In this document: positions 32,343 through 38,170 of the stretch, in pieces | How the letters are laid out: each line of letters opens with the position of its first letter | Position numbering within the stretch: the stretch's first letter is position 1 | From: DASZMX01 sp035551475 | GTDB lineage: Bacteria > Verrucomicrobiota > Verrucomicrobiia > Limisphaerales > Palsa-1400 | Reading direction: 5' to 3' | NCBI GenBank assembly: GCA_035551475.1 | Contig: DASZMX010000060.1 | Coordinates: 1 to 38,170, forward strand | Length of the DNA: 38,170 bases | Made by a program: the position numbers and the translations under genes | Notes under the pieces: generated by a model | Database searches by the model: none | Told to the model about the DNA's origin: nothing | What the model saw: the letters and a program-made list of their open reading frames with translations, nothing else

Positions 32343-32495
32343 TTAATCTGCTTGCGACGGACCGCCAAAATGAAACCCGTCTTCGTCCTCATAACCTGTT
32401 GGAGCCAAGGCGTTAATCGCCATGCTCACCCGGTGGGCGAGAGCCAGGATCACCATCACTGCCATCGCTACGAATGGAACAGATGATTTAGTCAT
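32343..32495 (-). CDS. Possible small single-helix membrane protein
   Basis: This 50-residue ORF begins MTKSSVPFVAMAVMVILALA and ends with a hydrophilic tail containing GYEDEDGFHFGG. A single hydrophobic helix (about 5-20) followed by an acidic tail is a plausible small membrane protein, but I recognise no family, there is no good ribosome-binding site, and no promoter stands out. It could be chance. Confidence 0.3.
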   Translation of the reverse strand: MTKSSVPFVAMAVMVILALAHRVSMAINALAPTGYEDEDGFHFGGPSQAD

Positions 32496-32546
32496 ACTCT
32501 AACCATCAGCATAACCGATGCCGGGATTTTCGGAAGGGGCGAGACG

Positions 32547-32581
32547 AAAAAAGCCGGCGGACACACGAGGCATCCGCCGGC
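32547..32581 (-). terminator. Rho-independent terminator after sod
   Basis: On the minus strand GCCGGCGGA (32581-32573) pairs perfectly with TCCGCCGGC (32561-32553) across an 11-nt loop and is followed by six T residues (32552-32547). It lies 17 nt after the sod stop codon. Confidence 0.92.
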
Positions 32582-32598
32582 GATTAAACAGGATCGGG

Positions 32599-33228
32599 TT
32601 ATTTCTTAGCCGCGGTGTAATGTTTGGCGACCTCGGCCCAATTGACGACATTCCAAATCGCTTTCAAATATTCGGCGCGGCGATTTTGGTATTTGAGGTA
32701 GTAGGCATGTTCCCAAACATCGATGCCGAAGATCGGGCGGCCTTCAATTCCCGCCACGGCTTTGCCCATGATCGGATTGTCCTGATTGGCCGTGGAGCCA
32801 ATCTCCAGCTTGCCTTGGTTGACCACGAGCCAGGACCAGCCGCTGCCGAAACGTCCGACGCCGGCGGCTTCGATCTTTTCCTTGAAGGCGTCGAAACTGC
32901 CAAAGGTGGCCTTGATGTCGTCCGCCAGCGGGCCGGTGGGCGCGCCGCCCGCGTGGGGGGCGAGCCATTTCCAAAAATACGAATGATTGACATGGCCGCC
33001 GCCGTTATTGCGCACCGGGCCGCGAATGTCCGCAGGCACGGCGTCGAGGTTGCTGATCAATTCCTCCGCCGTTTTCTTTTCGAGGTCGGCTTTGCCGGCC
33101 ACCGCTTTGTTCAAATTGGTGACGTAGGCCGCATGGTGCTTGTCATGATGAATTTCCATCGTGGCCGCATCCAGGTGCGGTTCCAGGGCTTCCTTCGCGT
33201 AGGGGAGAGGAGGTAGTTCGTATGCCAT
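32599..33228 (-). CDS. Mn/Fe superoxide dismutase
   Basis: The 209-residue enzyme converts superoxide to hydrogen peroxide and oxygen. It has the four metal ligands in their motifs: His27 in MEIHHDKHH, a second His in GGGHVNHSYFW, and Asp/His in FGIDVWEHAYYLKYQNRR. The GGGHVNH segment and NQDNP (Gln in the second sphere) are the manganese-type pattern. No signal peptide is present, so it is cytoplasmic. The gene follows hisH by 63 nt but probably has its own promoter and ends in a strong terminator. Confidence 0.95.
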   Translation of the reverse strand: MAYELPPLPYAKEALEPHLDAATMEIHHDKHHAAYVTNLNKAVAGKADLEKKTAEELISNLDAVPADIRGPVRNNGGGHVNHSYFWKWLAPHAGGAPTGPLADDIKATFGSFDAFKEKIEAAGVGRFGSGWSWLVVNQGKLEIGSTANQDNPIMGKAVAGIEGRPIFGIDVWEHAYYLKYQNRRAEYLKAIWNVVNWAEVAKHYTAAKK

Positions 33229-33267
33229 AAGAGTTTAGTTTGATTCCATTAAGTGACGACCGTGGTA

Positions 33268-33295
33268 AACCTAACAAAGAATCCCCATCTTTCAA
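33268..33295 (-). promoter_or_regulatory. Candidate sod promoter
   Basis: On the minus strand TTGAAA (33295-33290) and TAGGTT (33273-33268) are 16 nt apart, about 40 nt before the sod start. The -35 overlaps the hisH stop. The -10 is weak, so this is tentative. Confidence 0.35.
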
Positions 33296-33912
33296 GCATC
33301 GGCCAGGGCGACGAAATTTTTCAGCAAACGCAGCCCGACCGCCTGGCTTTTTTCCGGGTGAAATTGGGTCGCATACACATTGTCGCGCCAGATGGAGGAG
33401 GCGAATTTGCCGCCGTAATCGGTTTCGGTGGCGGCGAGACGCGGGTCGGCAGGTTGCGGAAAAAAGCTGTGGACGAAATACACGTAGCTGCCGGAGGGCA
33501 CGCCGCGATAAAGCGGGCATTCCGGCTGCAGCACGGTCAATTGGTTCCAGCCGATTTGCGGGACCTTGAGGCCCGGTTGGTCGGCGAAGCGCACCACCTT
33601 GCCCGGAAAGACGCCAAGGCCCGCCGCGCAACTGTTGAATTCCTCGCTGCGCTCAAAGAGCGCCTGATAGCCCACGCAAATGCCCAGGAATGGGCGGCCG
33701 CTTTGGATGAAATCGCGCAGGCCTGCCAGCAGCTCTTGTTTGCGCATGGCGTTGAGGCAATCGTCGAAGGCGCCCACGCCCGGCAGCACCGCGGCCCGGG
33801 CGTTTTTCAAGCCGGCAACGTCCCGCACCAATTGCACATCGGCCCCAACCTGGCGCAGCGCCTTCTCGACGCTGCGCATGTTCCCGGAATCGTAATCGAC
33901 CAGCGCAATCAC
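33292..33912 (-). CDS. hisH: Imidazole glycerol phosphate synthase subunit HisH
   Basis: HisH is the glutaminase subunit that supplies ammonia to HisF for imidazole glycerol phosphate formation in histidine synthesis. The 206-residue class I amidotransferase has LPGVGAFDDCL (43-53), the nucleophile loop GICVGYQALFE (77-87, Cys79) and QFHPEKSQ with His185 and Glu187 completing the triad. It begins with GTG, 17 nt after the stop of the phosphohexomutase gene. No hisF or other his gene is adjacent, so the histidine pathway is dispersed in this genome. Confidence 0.95.
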   Translation of the reverse strand: MIALVDYDSGNMRSVEKALRQVGADVQLVRDVAGLKNARAAVLPGVGAFDDCLNAMRKQELLAGLRDFIQSGRPFLGICVGYQALFERSEEFNSCAAGLGVFPGKVVRFADQPGLKVPQIGWNQLTVLQPECPLYRGVPSGSYVYFVHSFFPQPADPRLAATETDYGGKFASSIWRDNVYATQFHPEKSQAVGLRLLKNFVALADA

Positions 33913-33929
33913 ACGGCCATTGTCCCGGA

Positions 33930-35348
33930 CTAAACCCGCTTCGTCAATGCCACCCCGTCGCGCAGCAGCTTTTGCGCGCCCGCCGCGGTTTTCGTCTCGG
34001 CGTAAATGCGCAGGATGGGCTCGGTGCCGGAGCCGCGCAGCATCAGCCAGGAGCCGTCCTTGGAAATCATCTTGACACCGTCAAAAGTCTTGACGTCCGC
34101 CAGCGGTGAGGCGCCGAGCCGGGCCACCGGGTTTTTCGCGCAGAACTCCATCAGCGCCGCGCGTTTTTCCAGCGGGAAATGCGTGTCGAGGCGCGCGTAA
34201 TGATGCGGCCCAAACTGGCGGGTCAATCGCGCCAGCAACTCGTTGATCGAGACCTTTTCTGTCGCGAGCAACTCCAGCAGCATCATGCCGGCGGCGATGC
34301 CGTCGCGCTCTGGCATCAGTTCAGGAAACCCGATGCCGCCGCTTTCCTCAAAGCCAAGCAGCACGTTGCCCTTGAGCATCTCCACGCAAATGTATTTGAA
34401 GCCGACCCCAGTCTCGACCAATTCCATTCCGTAATGCGCGCACATTTTGTCCACCATTGAGGTGGTGGTCAGCGCCTTGATCACGCGGCCTTTCCGCCCG
34501 CGATTGACGATGTAATGATGCAGCAGCAATGAAATAATATTGTGGGTCGTCAAGGGCCGTCCGTGGCCATCCATGCCGCCTACGCGGTCGGCGTCGCCAT
34601 CGGTGACCAGGCAAAGGTCGTGCGGATGTTTTTTTAAATACGCGGAACTCGGCCCGTAATTCTGCGCGATGGGTTCCGGGTTGATCCCGCCGAAATTGGG
34701 ATCGTGCGCGGCGTTCAGATTGGTCACGCGGCAGGTCGTGCCGCGCAGGAGTTGGTCGAAGCAGCCCGCGCCCACGCCGAACAAACATTCATGCGCGAAA
34801 CGCAATTTCGATTTCGCGATCAACTTGAAATCCACGAGCGCCTTGACCGCCTTGAAATGCGCGGCGCGCAGGTCCCGCGTCTCGATTTTTCCCGCTTTCA
34901 CCGCTTCATCAAATCCGGCGGCGGTGGGCGGCTGGCGGTCCAGGAAGGTTTCCACGCTCTGGCAAATGGCGGAATCGGCCGAGCCGCCGTAATGGGCCTT
35001 GAGCTTGTAGCCGTTGAAAATGGCGGGATTGTGACTGGCGGTGATCATCACGCCGCCGGTGGCCTTCAGGCTTTTGACGGCGTAGGAGACCGAAGGCGTG
35101 GGCGCGGGACAATCGCTGAGGACGACGCCATAACCGTTGCCGGCGAATATTTCCGCCACGCGCCGGCCAAATTCATTTGACAGAAAACGCCGGTCGTAGC
35201 CGACGACCACCTGGCGTCCCGCGCCCGACGGCGGATGGGCTTGCCAATAATCCGCCGTCGCTTGCGCCGCCCGATCGACATTGGCAAAGGTAAAATCCTC
35301 CGCCATCACCGCCCGCCAGCCATCCGTGCCAAATTTGATCGAAGTCAT
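33930..35348 (-). CDS. Phosphoglucomutase/phosphomannomutase
   Basis: This alpha-D-phosphohexomutase interconverts the 1- and 6-phosphates of a hexose. The 472-residue protein starts KFGTDGWRAVM and has the phosphoserine loop TASHNPAIFNGYK (Ser105), the metal loop DGDADR (250-255) and the sugar-specificity loop GFEESGGIGF, and ends with the phosphate-binding RGSGTEPILRIYAE. The ATG at 35348 is preferred to the longer in-frame ATG at 35396 because it places the family's SIKFGTDGWR right at the N-terminus. Glucose, mannose or glucosamine specificity cannot be settled from these loops alone. It lies between rpe and hisH on the same strand. Confidence 0.92.
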   Translation of the reverse strand: MTSIKFGTDGWRAVMAEDFTFANVDRAAQATADYWQAHPPSGAGRQVVVGYDRRFLSNEFGRRVAEIFAGNGYGVVLSDCPAPTPSVSYAVKSLKATGGVMITASHNPAIFNGYKLKAHYGGSADSAICQSVETFLDRQPPTAAGFDEAVKAGKIETRDLRAAHFKAVKALVDFKLIAKSKLRFAHECLFGVGAGCFDQLLRGTTCRVTNLNAAHDPNFGGINPEPIAQNYGPSSAYLKKHPHDLCLVTDGDADRVGGMDGHGRPLTTHNIISLLLHHYIVNRGRKGRVIKALTTTSMVDKMCAHYGMELVETGVGFKYICVEMLKGNVLLGFEESGGIGFPELMPERDGIAAGMMLLELLATEKVSINELLARLTRQFGPHHYARLDTHFPLEKRAALMEFCAKNPVARLGASPLADVKTFDGVKMISKDGSWLMLRGSGTEPILRIYAETKTAAGAQKLLRDGVALTKRV

Positions 35349-35437
35349 GAAATAGATGTTCTGAATACGATTTAACGCATGGGCGGGATTTTGCAATCAC
35401 GGCGAGAAGCCGCGGTGGCCGCGCCGCCCGCGTTGGC

Positions 35438-36109
35438 TCAGGCGTGGGAGCGACCGTGTTTGTGCGCCAGCGCGCGCATTTTGCTGACGGCGGTTTTAAG
35501 GCTGTGTTGCTGGAAGAGGGCGGTGCCGCTGATGAACGTGTCCGCGCCCGCCTCGGCGCATTGCGTGGCGGTGTGGTTCTGGATGCCGCCGTCCACGGCG
35601 ATGCGGTATTTCAGGCCGAGCTCCTTGCGCCACGCGTGGGCCTGCTGAATTTTGGGGAGGCATTCGGTGATGAATTCCTGGCCGCCAAACCCCGGATTGA
35701 CGGTCATCACGAGCAGCGAATCAATTTTGTCGAGGAACGGCTCGATGGCTTCCATGGCGGTGGGCGGATTGATTGCGAGCCCGACCTGTTTGCCAAAGGA
35801 GCGAATCTTCCAAATCAGCGGGCCGACTTTTTCGTCCAGCTCCACATGAATGGTCATGCGGTCCGCGCCGGCTTTGGCGAAACGCTCGAGCAACACCTCT
35901 GGGCGCGAACACATCAAGTGGACGTCAAAGACCAATTTGTTGAGCGGACGCACGGCGGCCACGACGGCGGGGCCGAAGGAAATGTTCGGCACAAAATGGC
36001 CGTCCATGACATCCAGGTGCAGCCAGTCGGCGCCCGAACGCTGCACGCGCGCGGCTTCCTTGCCGAGTTGCGTGAAATCGGAGGCCAGCAATGAGGGGGC
36101 GATAATCAT
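35438..36109 (-). CDS. rpe: Ribulose-phosphate 3-epimerase
   Basis: Rpe interconverts ribulose-5-phosphate and xylulose-5-phosphate in the pentose phosphate pathway. The 223-residue TIM-barrel protein has APSLLASDF at the start, WLHLDVMDGHFVPN (metal ligands His31 and Asp33), FDVHLM (His63), MTVNPGFGGQEF and the second catalytic Asp in IAVDGGI. The length is normal. It lies 17 nt after ftsH on the same strand and 89 nt before the phosphohexomutase gene. Confidence 0.96.
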   Translation of the reverse strand: MIIAPSLLASDFTQLGKEAARVQRSGADWLHLDVMDGHFVPNISFGPAVVAAVRPLNKLVFDVHLMCSRPEVLLERFAKAGADRMTIHVELDEKVGPLIWKIRSFGKQVGLAINPPTAMEAIEPFLDKIDSLLVMTVNPGFGGQEFITECLPKIQQAHAWRKELGLKYRIAVDGGIQNHTATQCAEAGADTFISGTALFQQHSLKTAVSKMRALAHKHGRSHA

Positions 36110-36126
36110 CGCGCGCCGCGGCTCGC

Positions 36127-38157
36127 TTAGACGGGCGCCGGCGCCGCCGTGCCGAAGCCCGGCAATTTCGGCGGGATGGGCTTGCTGACTTCCGGCAGAG
36201 GCGTGACCGCCACGGCGCCGGAAGGCGGATCGACTTTCGGAGTCGGCTCGGGCGGCGTGAACGTGCCTTTGCGCACGATGTCGTCCACTTGCGAGCCATC
36301 CAAAGTTTCGTATTCGAGCAAGGCGTTGGCGATCATTTCCAGCTTGTCGCGATGCGTCTCGATCAAGTTTTTGGCGCGCGCATAACCTTCGTTGGTGATG
36401 CGTTTGACTTCCTCGTCAATTTCCTGCGCGGTAAATTCGCTGTAATCCGCGCGGTGCGGCATGTCGCGTCCCAGAAATTGGTCATGGTCATTGCCATACA
36501 AGACCATGCCGAGCTTCTCGCTCATGCCCCATTGGCACACCATCGCGCGCGCGACGGAGGTGGCTTGTTGAATGTCGCCGGCGGCGCCGCTCGAAATATC
36601 GCCCGAGATGACTTCCTCAGCGATGCGTCCGGCCATCATCATCGCGATCAAATCCAGCATTTCCTTGCGGCGATGATTCAGGACATCGACTTCCGGCAGC
36701 GACATGGTCGAGCCGAGCGATTGGCCGCGCGGGATGATCGTGACTTTGTGCAAAGGATGCGTGTGCTCAAGCAGCACATTGACGAGCGCGTGTCCGGCTT
36801 CGTGCCACGCGGTGCAGCGCTTGTCTTCCTCGGTCATGGCCATGCTGCGGCGTTCACGGCCCATGCGGACCTTGATGCGCGCCTCTTCCAATTCGGCCAT
36901 GCCGATGGATTTTTTGTTGGTGCGGGCGGCGAGCAGGGCGGCTTCGTTCAAGAGATTCGCCAAATCCGCGCCGGAATAGCCAGGCGTGCCGCGGGCAATC
37001 ACGGACAAATTGACAATCGGATCCAATTTCACGTTGCGCGCGTGCACTTTCAAAATCGCTTCGCGCCCGCGCACATCGGGCAGGCTGACCATGATCTGGC
37101 GATCAAAACGTCCCGGGCGCAGGAGCGCGGGATCGAGCACATCGGGCCGGTTCGTGGCGGCGATGATGATAATGCCGTCCTGGGTGTCGAATCCGTCCAT
37201 CTCGACCAGCAACGCGTTCAAAGTCTGTTCGCGTTCGTCATTGCCGCCGCCCCAACCGTGGCCGCGGCTGCGTCCGACGGCGTCAATTTCATCGATGAAA
37301 ATCAGGCAAGGCGTGTTTTTGCGGGCCTGTTCGAACATGTCGCGCACGCGGCTGGCGCCGACGCCCACAAACATTTCCACGAAATCGGAGCCGCTGATGC
37401 TGAAGAACGAGGCATCCGCTTCGCCGGCAATCGCCTTGGCCAGGAGCGTTTTGCCGGTGCCGGGAGCGCCGACCATCAAAATGCCCTTGGGGATGCGCCC
37501 GCCGAGCTTTTGAAATTTCTTCGGGTCCTTCAAAAATTCCACCAGCTCCGAAACCTCCTCGCGCGCTTCCTCGACGCCCGCGACGTCCTTGAAAGTGATC
37601 TTGTTCTTCTCCTTGTTCATCATGCGCGCCCGGCTTTTGCCAAAGCTCATCGCGCCTTTGCCGGCCATTTTGATCTGGCGGAAGATGAAGAAGTAGATCA
37701 CGCCCAGCACGAGGATGAAGGGCAAGAGCGTGTTCAGGAAAACACCCCAGAGGATGTTGTTATTATTCGTGGAGCGAAATTGGCCGGACGTCAGCAGCGT
37801 GTCCTTCATCTTGTCCGAGAAATCCGTTTCCAGCTTGAAAGGCGTCTCGATGCGCTTCCCGTCCTTGTCCACCCCGGCGTAATAGGAGCCGGTGATGCGC
37901 TTGATGTCGGGCGATTGCAGCCCGTAAATGATTTTGCCCGATTTGGGCACGACCAGGTTGTTGGTCAGTTTGTCCAGCAATTGCGGGTAGGAGAGAAGTT
38001 CCTCAGTGCGTGAATCCGCGGTGCCGCGCAGCATCATCAAGACAACGAACAGCGCGATGATGCCGATCCACATCATCATGGTCCGGGGCGGGAGTTTCAT
38101 GTCACCGTTCCGTTTGTCGCCTTTATCTGGATCGTTCGGTCTGTTTTGGTCAGGCAT
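36127..38157 (-). CDS. ftsH: ATP-dependent membrane zinc metalloprotease FtsH
   Basis: FtsH is a hexameric AAA protease that degrades misfolded membrane proteins and selected regulators. The 676-residue protein has two membrane helices (about 27-43 and 142-160) flanking a periplasmic domain of about 100 residues. The AAA module carries Walker A GAPGTGKT (230-237), Walker B LIFIDE (285-290) and the second region of homology with RPGRFDR (347-353). The protease domain has HEAGH (452-456) and the third zinc ligand Asp528 in GAAGDIQ. A Pro-rich tail of about 45 residues follows the usual C-terminus. The start is the ATG 13 nt from the right edge of the window, so upstream signals are out of view. 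Confidence 0.97.
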   Translation of the reverse strand: MPDQNRPNDPDKGDKRNGDMKLPPRTMMMWIGIIALFVVLMMLRGTADSRTEELLSYPQLLDKLTNNLVVPKSGKIIYGLQSPDIKRITGSYYAGVDKDGKRIETPFKLETDFSDKMKDTLLTSGQFRSTNNNNILWGVFLNTLLPFILVLGVIYFFIFRQIKMAGKGAMSFGKSRARMMNKEKNKITFKDVAGVEEAREEVSELVEFLKDPKKFQKLGGRIPKGILMVGAPGTGKTLLAKAIAGEADASFFSISGSDFVEMFVGVGASRVRDMFEQARKNTPCLIFIDEIDAVGRSRGHGWGGGNDEREQTLNALLVEMDGFDTQDGIIIIAATNRPDVLDPALLRPGRFDRQIMVSLPDVRGREAILKVHARNVKLDPIVNLSVIARGTPGYSGADLANLLNEAALLAARTNKKSIGMAELEEARIKVRMGRERRSMAMTEEDKRCTAWHEAGHALVNVLLEHTHPLHKVTIIPRGQSLGSTMSLPEVDVLNHRRKEMLDLIAMMMAGRIAEEVISGDISSGAAGDIQQATSVARAMVCQWGMSEKLGMVLYGNDHDQFLGRDMPHRADYSEFTAQEIDEEVKRITNEGYARAKNLIETHRDKLEMIANALLEYETLDGSQVDDIVRKGTFTPPEPTPKVDPPSGAVAVTPLPEVSKPIPPKLPGFGTAAPAPV

Positions 38158-38170
38158 TTTAGCAAAGATT

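Larger units (their letters stand above)
32160..32598. other. 439-nt intergenic region between the TlpA-like gene and sod
   Basis: The base composition is less GC-rich than the flanks. A small hairpin TGTCTC-loop-GAGACA lies at about 32255-32271. AGCGCC-GT-GGCGCT (about 32330-32343) is followed by TTAATCT and could be a weak terminator on the plus strand. A possible 50-residue ORF is on the minus strand (32343-32495), and the strong sod terminator is at 32547-32581. Otherwise nothing is recognised. Confidence 0.5.

Noticed and set aside
32244..32486. 80-residue plus-strand ORF in the intergenic region
   Set aside because: No domain, mixed Cys/His/Arg content, and it runs through hairpins; no promoter or good start context.
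36289..38013. 574-residue plus-strand ORF
   Set aside because: Antisense to ftsH, which has complete AAA and zinc-protease motifs.

Overview
The window reads as a GC-rich chromosomal segment of a Verrucomicrobia-type bacterium, probably close to the Pedosphaera/Limisphaerales group. This placement is inferred from gene style: giant secreted DUF11/P-domain proteins, a DUF2723-TPR membrane protein, an ECF sigma factor with a small membrane partner, and a recurrent C-terminal domain ending in an aromatic-Arg motif on exported proteins. No rRNA or tRNA gene was seen to confirm it. No phage, insertion sequence or CRISPR array was found. Most of the segment is core chromosome with a few accessory cassettes.

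Layout. Positions 1-8736 hold two tandem secreted modular proteins: a 5'-truncated Calx-beta/P-domain/DUF11 protein, then a 2173-residue protein with an N-terminal M11-like zinc metallopeptidase. coaE (8744-9325) follows and converges on a minus-strand block at 9333-12555. Read in its direction of transcription, that block is folE2, a DksA/TraR-like gene, rpmG, rpsR, a terminator, a Zur-type operator, a ZIP metal transporter and a Fur-family (probable Zur) repressor. FolE2 is a zinc-independent type, and the DksA-like, L33 and S18 products all lack the cysteine sets that hold zinc. The block therefore looks like a zinc-sparing and zinc-uptake neighbourhood. A secreted SBBP-repeat protein (12621-14174) diverges from the DUF2723-TPR / ECF sigma / membrane-protein unit (14363-19129). 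Then come gap and rsmD (plus strand), and on the minus strand an M48 CAAX-type protease and an MFS nucleoside-type transporter. The transporter has a 34-bp imperfect palindrome upstream.

From 23745 onward there is a small DUF1737-like gene, a large secreted alpha/beta-hydrolase-like protein on the minus strand, an EamA-like membrane protein coupled to a PaaK-like AMP-forming ligase, and a DUF1328 membrane peptide. These are followed by a bufferin-type RiPP operon (27842-29825): an exported precursor with six evenly spaced cysteines, a DUF692/MNIO enzyme and a DUF2063 partner. A secreted carboxypeptidase-regulatory/TlpA-thioredoxin fusion protein lies just downstream. The right end (32599-38157) is a minus-strand housekeeping series: ftsH, rpe, a phosphohexomutase gene, hisH and a Mn/Fe superoxide dismutase gene.

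The two most interesting systems are the MNIO/bufferin operon, with its regular Cys-x5/6-Cys precursor and its own good promoter, and the zinc-sparing gene block beside a zur-zip pair with a near-perfect operator.
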